From Billgrantia lactosivorans (GTDB lineage Bacteria > Pseudomonadota > Gammaproteobacteria > Pseudomonadales > Halomonadaceae): 64,000 nucleotides of DNA. The number at the start of each line of letters is the position of its first letter. The stretch's first letter is position 1. The translations under genes were made by a program, and so were the position numbers. This document shows, in pieces, positions 51,088-60,365 of this stretch. The notes below the pieces were generated by a model. That model made no database searches and was not told where the DNA came from. It saw nothing but the letters and a program-made list of their open reading frames with translations. The stretch spans positions 62,001-126,000 of the forward strand of contig NZ_QHGY01000007.1 of the NCBI RefSeq assembly GCF_003254665.1, read 5' to 3'.

Positions 51088-52818
51088 TCATGCTTTGATG
51101 AGCCGCACACCGTAGTCTGCTGGATTGACTACGCCTTCGAGCTTTCCGATTTGAGAGAAGTCGCCTGCACTCAAGACATAATCGATATTCGTGTCTTTGA
51201 ACGATAGATTCTTGACGACGTTTACCTTGATAGGCATTCCTTTGGCATCGATATCCATGATCCAGGCTAGGAAGCCACCCGAGAACTTCGCCAGACTGCC
51301 GATCGGATAGAGGCCGTAGTGTTGGATGTACTCGACGAGTACCGTCTTGTCGTAAGCGCCGGCAGCGTCATTCACCCAGCGGTAGGCATCGAGCGGTGAT
51401 CGAGGAGGAATCCCGTTGCGTTCATGGGTGAGTTTATTCACCGCCTTGAGTACCGAAGCCAGCTTCGCCACTTCTGAAAGCTGATCACCTCGTCTGCCAG
51501 CTGGGTAGCCGGATCCATCGAGCCGTTCGTTGGCATTTTCAAACACATCGCGACAGGTCGGGCTCGGCATCCAGCCAAGTGTTTGTAATTTCTTCCGGAG
51601 CGCCCCCACATGACCTTTCAAAATTTCTTTCTGGTGGGGCTTCATGTGCACCTTGAGCGATGGAAGCTCTTGGCTGACCAATAGCGGTTTGCCCATGGTA
51701 TGTAGCAGAGCGCCCAAGACAGCTTCACGTACCTGGGGCGAGTGGGGGTCACGTAGCAGCAACATGTCGGCTAATTGTCCGGCAACCTGAACGGCATGAC
51801 GCACCCAGTCCGGCTCGTCGCGCAGAAATGCCAGCGCGTAGAGGAACCCCTTGCGGTCCTGGCCTACCAGGTACAGCAACGTGTCTGCACAATCATACAG
51901 CGCCTCTTCTGGTAAAAAGTCACGCGTTTTCATGTACATAAGCCCAACCTGAAGCTGATGAGCCACTTCCATGACACCGCGCTGCATGGGGGTTTGATGA
52001 GCGCGCTTCTGGCGCTCCTGCTCTTCGCGCTGCAGGATTTTTGTCTCCTTGGCTCCAGGAATGAACAGTGGGGAGTGGCTGGACACCTTGTCGTTGACGC
52101 CTGATCGATAGGCAGCCTCGCGCTCCGCTTCCGACACGTAATGGAACAGGGCTTCCGTCTGAGTCGCTGACAGGTTGATGAATTGTAGACCCACGGCGGC
52201 GTAGCCATGGTTACCAAATGGGCGCATATGGCGAACGCTGGCTTCGGCGAAGAAACTCTCTCCGTTGGGGAACTCCAAGGTGACCCCGGGTACGATCTGT
52301 TCCACGCTAATAGCGATGCTATCGGCAAGCGCGATATCCACCATGCAGCCCCCGACGGAGAGGTTCCGCAACCGTCCCGGGATGCTGAGCTCATGGAGAT
52401 ACACCTCAACGCTAACGCGCGCCTGCATCCCCAAGATAAAGGGGATGCGAACCGCCCCGCGACTCTCCTTCACGAAGACCGACTCCGGCAGCTGACACTC
52501 CAGGCGATAGGTCGTGCTATCCGTCTTCAGGACTTTCACCGGCACGTTGCTGAGAGTGAACACCTCGCGCTCGCTGATCTCAGGGACCTTGAGCGCTTCG
52601 ATATCAAAGCTCAAGCAGCCATCGCTGATATAGTGGTCCATGTCGGCGCCGCCGTACTCCGCCTCCAGCACCAGGTGGCCTGCCTCCAGATCCAGCTCCG
52701 TGACCTCCGCTGGCAGGGCATAGCGCGCATATTTCGAATACACCGATAGCTCATGCCGGTGTTGAAGCAATGACCGAACCACGTGAGCGGAGGGGTTTCC
52801 AGAGCGAGGAGTAACCAT
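51088..52818 (-). CDS. PilZ domain protein with degenerate HD-GYP domain
   Basis: 576 residues. The N-terminal half is a YcgR-like PilZ unit with ESRGAVRIPF (RxxxR-like) and LSVGGCMVDI, suited to binding cyclic di-GMP. The C-terminal half has the HD-GYP shape but lacks key residues: the HD pair reads HT (GALLHTMGKP) and the HHE element reads NANER before LDGSGYP. It is therefore probably a c-di-GMP receptor without phosphodiesterase activity. It stands back to back with an EAL protein gene. Confidence 0.78.
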   Translation of the reverse strand: MVTPRSGNPSAHVVRSLLQHRHELSVYSKYARYALPAEVTELDLEAGHLVLEAEYGGADMDHYISDGCLSFDIEALKVPEISEREVFTLSNVPVKVLKTDSTTYRLECQLPESVFVKESRGAVRIPFILGMQARVSVEVYLHELSIPGRLRNLSVGGCMVDIALADSIAISVEQIVPGVTLEFPNGESFFAEASVRHMRPFGNHGYAAVGLQFINLSATQTEALFHYVSEAEREAAYRSGVNDKVSSHSPLFIPGAKETKILQREEQERQKRAHQTPMQRGVMEVAHQLQVGLMYMKTRDFLPEEALYDCADTLLYLVGQDRKGFLYALAFLRDEPDWVRHAVQVAGQLADMLLLRDPHSPQVREAVLGALLHTMGKPLLVSQELPSLKVHMKPHQKEILKGHVGALRKKLQTLGWMPSPTCRDVFENANERLDGSGYPAGRRGDQLSEVAKLASVLKAVNKLTHERNGIPPRSPLDAYRWVNDAAGAYDKTVLVEYIQHYGLYPIGSLAKFSGGFLAWIMDIDAKGMPIKVNVVKNLSFKDTNIDYVLSAGDFSQIGKLEGVVNPADYGVRLIKA

Positions 52819-53056
52819 GGTGTTTCCTGCTGTCGTCAGGGGGAGTGTCAGTAAATTCCGTTTAAATAATCTTAAAGTGTAGACAAATTCGGGAGAATCT
52901 CCTTCTTGCGTGGCATGAGTCCTTAGCTCTACACCCTGGAGTGCTAGGAAGAAGGATGGTCAACTTCTCAGCCATCCGACCTAGAGCCACTTGGTAGACC
53001 GGGCTGTGCAAGGTAAAGTGTACTTAACTAGCTGACAAAATTCTTTAGGAACGCTG

Positions 53057-55279
53057 ATGCTTGTCAACCGTGTCGGCCTACTTTGCCTCCTGATGCTAGC
53101 GGCCGGCCTGTTCCTTGTTGGGCTCCTCCCCCAGAGCGCGCTGGGAAACCTGCACCCCGACCGGAGCGAAGATATCGTCTTCGCGGGCTCTGCCACTTAT
53201 GCGCCCTTCCAATGGCTCGACGCCCAAGGGCAGGCCAAGGGGTTTGTTATCGACCTGCAGGACGCCATGGCACAGCGGGGTGGGGTAGCGGCGGAGCATC
53301 GGCTGACGGCATGGGAGCTGGCCTTGCAGGCTGTCGAGAGCGGTGAAGCCGACGCGGTCGCTCTCTTCGCTTCGGAGCGCCGTAGCCAGCAGTATGATTT
53401 TTCAAATCCATTTTACCATCAGTTCCACAGCATATTTTCTCATACCGAGGGGGTGCGCTTCAGCAACCTGGATGCCCTGAGAGGGAAAACTGTCGCTGTC
53501 ACAACGGCTGGCTATGCACAGGAGCAACTGGCAGAAGAGCATCCCGATATCCGTCTGCAGCCGGTGAAGAGCGAGCGGGCCTGCATCCTGGCGGTACATA
53601 CCAGGGAAGCCGATGCCTGTATAGAGTCTACGCTCAGCGCCAAACGCCTTGCCGCCGATTACGATGTGGGGAGTACCAGTTCGCCTTTCTGGCCGCGCCC
53701 CTACGTCTTCGCCGTGCGCAAGGGCAACAGCGATCTTCTGGAGTGGCTGAACTTTCAACTCGCGGCCACGCAGTCCGACGGTACCTATTTCGCCATTTAT
53801 CAGAAGTGGCTCCCCGAGCTGGAGTGGCGTAAACCGACCATAGCCGATCATCTGAATACCTTGGCCTGGATCATCGCGCCGATACTGCTGTTGGCCCTGC
53901 TCGGACTGATTGGCGCCTGGGTCCTGAAGCGTCAGGTGGCCCGGAAAACTCGTCAGTTGACCGCGGAGTTGCGGTCCCGCCGCCGCCTGGAGAAACAGCT
54001 GCGTGACCAAGCGGAGTATGATGCAGCGACCGGCCTGCCCAGCCGGCAAGCCTTTATCGACGACCTGGAACGTAGGCTAAGTGGAGCACCCGACTGGTCG
54101 CCTACCTTGGTCTTCCTGCGGCTGCAGAGCCTGGATTCGGTCACTAGCACCTTTGGCCGCATCGGTCACGAGAAACTGATCAAGGACTTTGGTTACCATG
54201 TGGAGCACTTGGGCTTCCCTCTGGTATCCCATCTCGGCACAGGCACCTTTGCTCTCACCACTCCGCAGGAGCTATCCCCGGAAGAAACCATGACTCGACT
54301 GACTACCTCCTTCTATATCGAAGGGCTCTATGTCGATCCGGGGGTCGTAATGGGCATCAGCATCGGACGTGCCGACAATGATGACAAGGACTCCGCCTCC
54401 ACTCACGCCGAAGAGCTGCTACGCCGCGCAGTCACGGCCTTTGCCTCGGCACACGCCAAGGGCAACACTTGGTGTGTTTATACGCCTCAGTTACAGCCCG
54501 ATCCTCGAGATCTGATCCTGCTGCACGATTTTCGCCAGCATGGCACCCGCGACATGCGTCTGGTCTATCAGCCAAAGCTGGATCTAGCCAGCGGCCGCAT
54601 TCGTGAGGCCGAGGCGCTGATCCGCTGGGAACACCCGCGGCTGGGTTTCATATCGCCGGGTCACTTTATCCCTCTCCTGGAAAAGGCCGGTGTGATCACC
54701 CGCCTCACCCGTTGGGTTATCGATGAAGCCATCGAGGAACTGGCTCGCTGCCGCACACGGGACTCCGACTTTGGCATCAGCGTCAATATAGCCGCTCACG
54801 ATCTATCCGATGGGGCCGGCCTTGTGGATTTCCTGCTCGACAAAAGGTCGAAAAGCAGTCTACAGGGCTTACAGCTGGAGATTACCGAGACCGGGGTGAT
54901 CCAAGACCACGATCACACCCAGAGGGTCATTGCCACGTTGCGGGAAATCAATATCGGCTGTGCCGTCGACGATTTCGGTACCGGCTATGCTTCTCTCTCC
55001 TACCTGAGTCGATTCCCCATAGAAGAGGTCAAGCTGGACCGCAGTTTTATTCGCAATATGCGTGAAAACCGGCGCGATTATGCCATCGTCGCATCCACGA
55101 TTGAGCTGGCTCACACCTTAGGTCTCAAGGTGACCGCAGAAGGCATCGAGGATCAAGCCACCCTGAAGGCACTGGCCGAGCTGGGTTGCGATACTGCACA
55201 AGGTTATGTGATATCGCATCCCATCGCAGCGGAGGAAGTGTATCGGATGATGGATAAGCATTACCTAGAGTGGACTTAG
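53057..55279 (+). CDS. Cyclic di-GMP phosphodiesterase: periplasmic SBP3 sensor, degenerate GGDEF, EAL
   Basis: 740 residues. The signal/anchor helix is followed by a bacterial solute-binding-3 domain (~35-260, SATYAPFQWLDAQGQAKGFVIDL), a transmembrane helix (~275-295), a GGDEF-like domain whose active loop reads LGTGTFAL (inactive), and an EAL domain. EAL residues are intact: EALIRWEHP, SVNIA, LEITETG, DDFGTGYASLSYL, KLDRSF, AEGIED, QGYV. It probably degrades c-di-GMP in response to a periplasmic amino-acid-like ligand. Divergent from the PilZ/HD-GYP gene. Confidence 0.86.
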   Translation: MLVNRVGLLCLLMLAAGLFLVGLLPQSALGNLHPDRSEDIVFAGSATYAPFQWLDAQGQAKGFVIDLQDAMAQRGGVAAEHRLTAWELALQAVESGEADAVALFASERRSQQYDFSNPFYHQFHSIFSHTEGVRFSNLDALRGKTVAVTTAGYAQEQLAEEHPDIRLQPVKSERACILAVHTREADACIESTLSAKRLAADYDVGSTSSPFWPRPYVFAVRKGNSDLLEWLNFQLAATQSDGTYFAIYQKWLPELEWRKPTIADHLNTLAWIIAPILLLALLGLIGAWVLKRQVARKTRQLTAELRSRRRLEKQLRDQAEYDAATGLPSRQAFIDDLERRLSGAPDWSPTLVFLRLQSLDSVTSTFGRIGHEKLIKDFGYHVEHLGFPLVSHLGTGTFALTTPQELSPEETMTRLTTSFYIEGLYVDPGVVMGISIGRADNDDKDSASTHAEELLRRAVTAFASAHAKGNTWCVYTPQLQPDPRDLILLHDFRQHGTRDMRLVYQPKLDLASGRIREAEALIRWEHPRLGFISPGHFIPLLEKAGVITRLTRWVIDEAIEELARCRTRDSDFGISVNIAAHDLSDGAGLVDFLLDKRSKSSLQGLQLEITETGVIQDHDHTQRVIATLREINIGCAVDDFGTGYASLSYLSRFPIEEVKLDRSFIRNMRENRRDYAIVASTIELAHTLGLKVTAEGIEDQATLKALAELGCDTAQGYVISHPIAAEEVYRMMDKHYLEWT

Positions 55280-55522
55280 AGCCGACTCGGCGAGTAGTCT
55301 CGTTGTGTGGTTGTATAAGGCCACTCGACTTCCGCGTAGTGATCGATCCGACATGGCTCATGTTTCGCACATAACACCGAATTCTATACGTAGAAATTTA
55401 CACGCAATTTCTTTACGGCAAGCCACTCTTCCAGGACTCCCTTGGAGGGCGCTCAGCGGCCGAAAAGCGACCATAATGCATACAGCCGCTATCGGCCAGA
55501 AGCGGTCTGTAAGTGAGATCTG
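55280..55522. other. Intergenic spacer
   Basis: No gene or clear signal between the EAL gene and the attC-like site. A CATAACACCGA string at 55369 is repeated at 59027. Confidence 0.5.
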
Positions 55523-55601
55523 ATATAACGCTCCGCTTGAGCTGCCGAAGGGGGTGCAGCAAGAATGTGGGTGTTCTTTTCTTTCTTCTTAATTGTTATG
55601 T
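55523..55601 (-). repeat. attC-like site 3 (after lipoprotein gene)
   Basis: Read on the minus strand it starts ACATAAC directly after the lipoprotein stop and ends CTCAAGCGGAGCGTTATAT. ACATAAC/GTTATAT serve as R''/R' boxes, with an inner GCTGC/GCAGC stem. The CTCAAGCG..GTT pattern is that of classical attC 3' ends. Confidence 0.5.
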
Positions 55602-55603
55602 GG

Positions 55604-56008
55604 CTAGTATGCAATACCTCCATGGTGTGAGCACGTGCCCCTGCCCCGAGAGCTAGAATACGTGCCATCCTTACAAATTGAACCATGCCTAGGACATATT
55701 TCCCTGACACGCATTTCTTGAATACTCTTCACACCAGTGCAGTATTGAACATTGCGAGGAGTTACATTACAACCATTAACCGTATAACCAGCATCTAACA
55801 TAGCCTCTTTTGAATCGAATATTTCATCACCAAAGCTCTCCATCACTCTTCTATGTTCAGTTACGTTAGGAGCTGTAACGTCCGACTGATATCCGACTGC
55901 GAATTTGCTACCGTTAAACAGGTAGTCCTCCTTATAACACCCGGAACTCGCACACCCGCTTGCCATAACAGAAAAAAATATAACTACCACCCACTTATAA
56001 TGACTCAT
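55604..56008 (-). CDS. DUF3761-like lipoprotein
   Basis: 134 residues with a lipoprotein signal (VVVIFFSVMASGC, lipobox ASGC) and a C-terminal CKDGTYSSSRGRGTCSHHGGIAY block typical of DUF3761 proteins. Eight cysteines in the mature part suggest disulfides. The start at 56008 lies about 20 bp after an attC-like boundary. AT-richer than neighbours outside the cassette-like zone. Function unknown. Confidence 0.7.
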   Translation of the reverse strand: MSHYKWVVVIFFSVMASGCASSGCYKEDYLFNGSKFAVGYQSDVTAPNVTEHRRVMESFGDEIFDSKEAMLDAGYTVNGCNVTPRNVQYCTGVKSIQEMRVREICPRHGSICKDGTYSSSRGRGTCSHHGGIAY

Positions 56009-56024
56009 GTGCTCGTTCGTTTTT

Positions 56025-56084
56025 ATATAACGTCCGCGTTAAGCGCGCGAGGTACGAGTGTCGCATTTGACGCGTCTGTTAAGG
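56025..56084 (-). repeat. attC-like site 2 (between ATPase and lipoprotein genes)
   Basis: On the minus strand: CCTTAAC box, ACGCGTCAAATGCG arm, 12-nt loop, CGCGCGCTTAACGCGG arm, then GTTATAT box. The arms pair imperfectly, as in attC. The ATPase stop codon TAA lies inside the first box, a usual feature of gene cassettes. Confidence 0.55.
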
Positions 56085-57908
56085 GGTTTCTCGAAGATGA
56101 TCCAAGTATGGGCTGCACAAATTAATGAACGTAGATTTCCAACCGTCAGGCAAATCAACAAATGCATCTCCCCAATTATTCTGTATATGTAGATGGGCTT
56201 TATACGGCTTTTCACTACTCGGAGCGTCATAACCCAACAAGTCTTCAATGCACTCTTCAATCATAACCCTTCGGTCATTTCCAGTTAGAGCCAATATTGG
56301 GGCATTCATCGCTTCTGCGCGCTCTGTTCCTGCGTCGCGGTCGTGCATGAAAATGTAGTTCACATCTAGAGCATTCAAATATTTTGCGATTGATATAAGT
56401 ACTGCCTTTCCTCTAGCCCTTAGAAATTCACAGTTTCCTATAACTTTTGCCTTATCCTCATGAGACAGCCTTTTGATGGTCTCGCGCACGACGACTTCTT
56501 CTGTATCACCTTCGACAAACACACACTTTTTCGAGAAGAACATTCTTGATATATGGTCGTCAACTTTTAAGAGCATTTTTAAGTTTTGCTTTTCATCTCC
56601 GGCGAGCGTAACGAAGGCCTCTTCTAGATTGAAAGAATTTGCTGTCGAAAAACCGTCTTCTGTGAAACTAAACTTCGTGAGACTCATGCTCTTTTCTGAT
56701 CCAAGATCAACCATATAAGGCGAATGAGTAGTCGCTATTATCTGACAATTTGGACCGGCCAAGTCATACAATGAGTCCCGCATTTGGCTTGCAGCCGAAG
56801 GGTGCAAATATATTTCAGGTTCCTCAAAACAGAATATGGTTGCCCGAGGGCTATCAGTGTTTCTATTTATAAAATCTTGCACAAATCTTAGCAACTGGAA
56901 TGCTGTTGCCCTGATCATTCCATGCCCCTGATAGTCAACGGAAGTTTTGACATTACTCTCCATTTCCACTTTAAACTGGGGCTTGATAGATTTATCTGGT
57001 ACGTCAAGCGTCGCGCTAACATGTACAGACGAATCAGGGAAAAGGGTGTCTACCATTCCATTAAGGTCGCGAATTAGCTGCCCAAAATCCGTTTCTTCAT
57101 CGTTTGGATTAAGCTCGGAAGCTAGAGCATTAAGAAAAGTCTGTGCTTGAGCGTAATTTTCGGAGTTGCTTCTAACAGTATCAAATAGTCCCCCCAGCAG
57201 GTTAAACAATGCTCCACCAGAACTAGTCAGCTCTGAAATACACGATTCTGCTGGTATTACTACGATAATAGGAAGCTTGGATAACACGTTGCCGGGGATG
57301 CCGCCTGGATTCTCTACCCAAGTAGGTTCTTCGTCCACTTGAACATCCCAGCATTCTGGTAAATCTAATAGCTTTTGCTTTGTTGCTGCAGTAGTTAGGC
57401 TTTTCTCAAAATTAGCTTCACCAAAATGATTTTTTAGAAATGCTTCCGAGTAATGCTCTCCTACAAGGTCCGATACTTTTCTGCAATCAGCATACATGGG
57501 ACTTCTTGTTCTCGGATATTCCTTCATGAATATCTTCGGCTTGCTTTGATTAAGAGACCAAGCTTTCTTATAAACAATAGAATTGCCCGTCTCTCCTTCA
57601 AGTTGATCTTGAGAGGATAACACTCGGCCTTTAAATCCCAGCCAGTCATTAGCTTCATTCGGTAAGTTTTGATATTCCGCTATAATTTCAACGTCTTCTT
57701 CGTAGGTATAACTCTCTTCGTCTTCGTTATACTCTTTTGAATAGTCCTCCCTATCCAAATTCGAATTTTTGTGGAAATGTTCCAGCGCGGAAAATACGCT
57801 AGATTTTCCAGCGTTGTTCGGACCGATAAGAAAAGTGGTATCTCTAAATTTGATGTGACAATTCTTGAGTTTTCTAAAATTTTTTATTTGTAGCTCATGA
57901 AGTCTCAT
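56079..57908 (-). CDS. OLD-family ATPase with TOPRIM nuclease domain
   Basis: 609 residues. SMC/RecF-like ATPase head: Walker A GPNNAGKSS near residue 31, signature and Walker B in FCFEEPEIYLHP, H-loop ATTHSPYM. C-terminal TOPRIM domain: CVFVEGDTEE near ~463, and HDRDAG with the acidic pair. OLD-type nucleases act in phage defence (e.g. P2 Old, GajA). No UvrD-like GajB partner is next to it, so it is not a standard Gabija pair. Flanked by attC-like sites and low in GC. Confidence 0.85.
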   Translation of the reverse strand: MRLHELQIKNFRKLKNCHIKFRDTTFLIGPNNAGKSSVFSALEHFHKNSNLDREDYSKEYNEDEESYTYEEDVEIIAEYQNLPNEANDWLGFKGRVLSSQDQLEGETGNSIVYKKAWSLNQSKPKIFMKEYPRTRSPMYADCRKVSDLVGEHYSEAFLKNHFGEANFEKSLTTAATKQKLLDLPECWDVQVDEEPTWVENPGGIPGNVLSKLPIIVVIPAESCISELTSSGGALFNLLGGLFDTVRSNSENYAQAQTFLNALASELNPNDEETDFGQLIRDLNGMVDTLFPDSSVHVSATLDVPDKSIKPQFKVEMESNVKTSVDYQGHGMIRATAFQLLRFVQDFINRNTDSPRATIFCFEEPEIYLHPSAASQMRDSLYDLAGPNCQIIATTHSPYMVDLGSEKSMSLTKFSFTEDGFSTANSFNLEEAFVTLAGDEKQNLKMLLKVDDHISRMFFSKKCVFVEGDTEEVVVRETIKRLSHEDKAKVIGNCEFLRARGKAVLISIAKYLNALDVNYIFMHDRDAGTERAEAMNAPILALTGNDRRVMIEECIEDLLGYDAPSSEKPYKAHLHIQNNWGDAFVDLPDGWKSTFINLCSPYLDHLRETP

Positions 57909-57942
57909 TAAAAATCCTTATTTGGTTCTTGTGCACACAGCC

Positions 57943-58014
57943 CCTTAACGCCAGCGTAACGGGCCGGCCTGGAGCGCCAGCGGAAATCCGGTCCCGTTGA
58001 CGCTATGGCAAGAC
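57943..58014 (-). repeat. attC-like site 1 (between unknown gene and ATPase), degenerate
   Basis: On the minus strand the arms CATAGCGTCAACGGG and CCCGTTACGCTGG pair well and the 3' box GTTAAGG is present. The 5' box reads CTTGCC where CTTAACGCC would be expected, so it appears to lack the AAC needed for recombination. Confidence 0.45.
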
Positions 58015-58023
58015 AATGCCTGC

Positions 58024-58881
58024 TTACACCCGATACTTAATCCGGTTTTCCCTTCTCTGGTGTATTTCCTCGAGCCTCCCTTGGCGCTCATGCTTATAGT
58101 CAAAGTGGGAATCGATTAAAGCGATGTAGCCATTAGCATGGAATGCCCATTCATTCTGCTCATCTAGGGAATCTACGAGCAGGTCACCTGTAAAAGAAGG
58201 ACCGATAGTTTCAAAGGTCAAAGCAACAACGATACTACATACCTCGTTGACCTCAGAAACGATATCTTTAAGCATATCAATGGTTTCCATGCCTAAAGAT
58301 ATGCCCTGTTCCCTCAAGCGTAGTTTTTCATCGATTCTTCTTTTGGTCAGATGAACATAGTTGGAAGCCCTAACCCAAGCCGAACGAACACTAGTTGCAA
58401 AATTATTCTTTTGTTCGCCGAACAACCGAAGGGGAAGTTCAAAAACGTGGTCAACGTTGCTTTTATTTACTTTTTTTCCCCTATAAAAAGCAACTCTTTC
58501 ATCAAAAGAATCTTTTGCTCGAATTTCATCGACATAGGCAAAGTTGACAGCCACTTCTAACATGTACCGTAGTTCTCGGCGTGCAGGGTTCAATGCTCCA
58601 TTTTCGACCGCCAACTGTGCTGTCAAAGCCGCCTCAACTATGTCGTCAAAGTGCCGTGGCAGTAGATATTTTTCTCCAAAATCATGCCATCTTGACGCTG
58701 CAAACTCGCATAGCCTAAGCGTATGAATAAGATCTCTAACCGTTTGTCTCAAAAAGCCAAGTTCTGATTGATATTCTTCGGATGCTCTTAGCTTTTCATG
58801 CTCAGCTGATTTCTTCTCTACCTCTTGCATCGAATTCTTCAGAGCTTCCAATAATGGGTTATCTGAGTCGCCTTCCTTCAT
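58024..58881 (-). CDS. Unrecognised alpha-helical protein (cassette-like)
   Basis: 285 residues, mostly helical, with a charged coiled-coil-like N-terminus (EALKNSMQEVEKKSAEHEKLRASEEY) and a basic C-terminus (HQRRENRIKYRV). No family recognised. GAAGGGAG stands before the ATG. The gene begins 16 bp inside an attC-like boundary and precedes the OLD ATPase on the same strand. It may act with that ATPase or simply be its array neighbour. Confidence 0.7.
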   Translation of the reverse strand: MKEGDSDNPLLEALKNSMQEVEKKSAEHEKLRASEEYQSELGFLRQTVRDLIHTLRLCEFAASRWHDFGEKYLLPRHFDDIVEAALTAQLAVENGALNPARRELRYMLEVAVNFAYVDEIRAKDSFDERVAFYRGKKVNKSNVDHVFELPLRLFGEQKNNFATSVRSAWVRASNYVHLTKRRIDEKLRLREQGISLGMETIDMLKDIVSEVNEVCSIVVALTFETIGPSFTGDLLVDSLDEQNEWAFHANGYIALIDSHFDYKHERQGRLEEIHQRRENRIKYRV

Positions 58882-58896
58882 GGCTCCCTTCTTTTT

Positions 58897-58966
58897 GTCT
58901 AACAGTGATTAGACTGCACGCTCCGGTATTGAATGAACGCGCACGCGCGCTCAACAAATGTTATAC
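58897..58966 (-). repeat. attC-like site 0 (upstream of the unknown gene)
   Basis: On the minus strand it runs from GTATAAC to GTTAGAC, the latter a canonical GTTRRRY box. A GCGCGCG-rich stem lies inside, plus an inverted repeat GTCTAA-N6-TTAGAC at the 3' end. Length (70 bp) is in the attC range. Confidence 0.45.
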
Positions 58967-59580
58967 CGCATGTCGCCTGCCTCCTAAACCGCTGAAAATA
59001 CAATAAATTAAGTATAGCTCGGCTGCATAACACCGATCACCGCGCATGCTGCCTTTGCCGGCATGGCCGCTTAAGGTCGATATCTGCGGGGCCGATGGAT
59101 CTGTACCTGCCCCGGTACGGCATATTCGCCCAGAGAGCACGCTACCGCCCGGCGGTACCCATTGGACCGCCTCCCTTTGATGTTACGGTCTGCTCCAGTC
59201 GCAAGGTGGCGACAGTGACAGCTCGCCTGGACACATCCCGTAACCCCCAGGCTACTCAAAATTGCTTAGTTCTGCCTAATCGAATTTTGGCGTTATATGT
59301 TTCACGGCAGTGCTTCTCCTCACACATCGCGCTCGTGAGGGGCGGTGGGAACAGCGCGTTAGCTGACAAAGCAGCTCCGCTTGCTCCCCCTTGACACCCT
59401 GCTGGCCTTCGCTAGCATGGAAGATGCAATGCGCTGTCGATGACAGTCCGGTGGTCTCGACCGGCACCAACCGAGACGCCCTGCTCAACTCCCCGCGCAT
59501 CCTGCAAGGGAGTGCCGCTAAGCGGTCGGATGCAACCCTGCTACATACCTACGCCTCCGGGCGTCATCAAGCCGACCCAC
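58967..59580. other. Gene-free junction between cassette-like zone and conjugative element
   Basis: No supportable gene. Contains a GC hairpin at 59041-59071 (GCATGC...GCCGGCATGGC) and CGTTATATG at 59290, which resembles an isolated attC end. An in-frame extension of the first conjugative-element gene into 59440-59652 lacks a ribosome site. Confidence 0.5.
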
Positions 59581-59652
59581 CATGGGATTCACCTCCCATG
59601 TGGGATTGGTGTTTCTCATGGATTCGTTGTTCCTATCCAAGGGAGAAACACC
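59581..59652 (+). promoter_or_regulatory. Leader hairpins A: start-site-occluding structure
   Basis: CATGGG (59581-59586) pairs with CCCATG (59595-59600). Then GGTGTTTCT (59608-59616) is the exact complement of AGAAACACC (59644-59652) immediately before ATG 59653, closing a loop that holds the AAGGGAG ribosome site. The same layout recurs at 60366-60437. Confidence 0.7.
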
Positions 59653-60210
59653 ATGACCACTCAGAATGCCTCCACAGGCTTCTTCGACCTCCACATTACT
59701 GGTCTGGGCTACCTCAACCGAATCCGTGAGGTAACCCCGAAGCGCGGCAAAGCGTTTTGGGCTTGCGATATCGCAGCTCTGACTGGTGCAGCGGATGATG
59801 TCAGTTACACTCGCTTCGACTGCCGTGTTAGCGGCCGTCAAGCGGAAAAGCTGGTCAAGCGCTGCGAGCAGGCCGTCAACATGGATAAAAAAGTCCTGAT
59901 CGGTTTCAGGCTCGGCGATCTATGGACGGATACGTTTGTATACCAGAAGGGGAAACGACAGGGTGAAACAGGCGTCAGCTTGAAAGCTCGTCTGCTGTTC
60001 GTCAGCTGGATCAAAATCAACGGCGACATGGTGTATCAGGAACCGCGTCGTGATGATGACCAGCAAGAGCAATATGAACAGATGGCTGCAACAGAGGACG
60101 CGGCGCCTCTTCAGCCGGATCCGGTGCCGACGCAACCCAATGGGTACGCGGCGGCTCACGCTGGTGGGTCTGCTGGCTCGTTCGAATCGCCCGCAGCCGG
60201 TTCCTTCTAG
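59653..60210 (+). CDS. STY4534-family (DUF3577) ICE protein
   Basis: 185 residues matching by eye the STY4534/DUF3577 proteins carried by clc/PFGI/SPI-7-like conjugative islands: FFDLHITGLGYLNRIREV, KGKAFWACDIAALTGA, YTRFDCRVSGRQAEKLV, LIGFRLGDLW. It has a low-complexity acidic/Pro/Gly-rich tail. The name suggests single-strand-DNA or replication functions for the excised element, but this is not proven. ATG 59653 has AAGGGAG upstream within a leader hairpin. Confidence 0.83.
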   Translation: MTTQNASTGFFDLHITGLGYLNRIREVTPKRGKAFWACDIAALTGAADDVSYTRFDCRVSGRQAEKLVKRCEQAVNMDKKVLIGFRLGDLWTDTFVYQKGKRQGETGVSLKARLLFVSWIKINGDMVYQEPRRDDDQQEQYEQMAATEDAAPLQPDPVPTQPNGYAAAHAGGSAGSFESPAAGSF

Positions 60211-60308
60211 TCTGACATACCAACCACTGACCTGTCGGGGGCGACAGCTCCCTCGGCGGGCGGTGTCTTCCTGGTTCGAGGCTCTAAAAACCTGAACTGA
60301 CAACCACC

Positions 60309-60330
60309 GCCTCGCGAAAGCGGGGTTTTG
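60309..60330 (+). terminator. Terminator-like hairpin after the STY4534-family gene
   Basis: CCTCGC-GAAA-GCGGGG with a GAAA tetraloop followed by TTTT. Confidence 0.6.
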
Positions 60331-60365
60331 TCGACCAATAGGCCGCTGGGCCTTGCTCAACCATC

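Noticed and set aside
56079..57908. Gabija system
   Set aside because: The ATPase resembles GajA-type OLD proteins, but no GajB-like UvrD helicase is next to it.
59240..59310. Further attC-like site (CGTTATATG with CAAAATT arms)
   Set aside because: Arm spacing is too uneven (2 versus 12 bases) and no gene follows.
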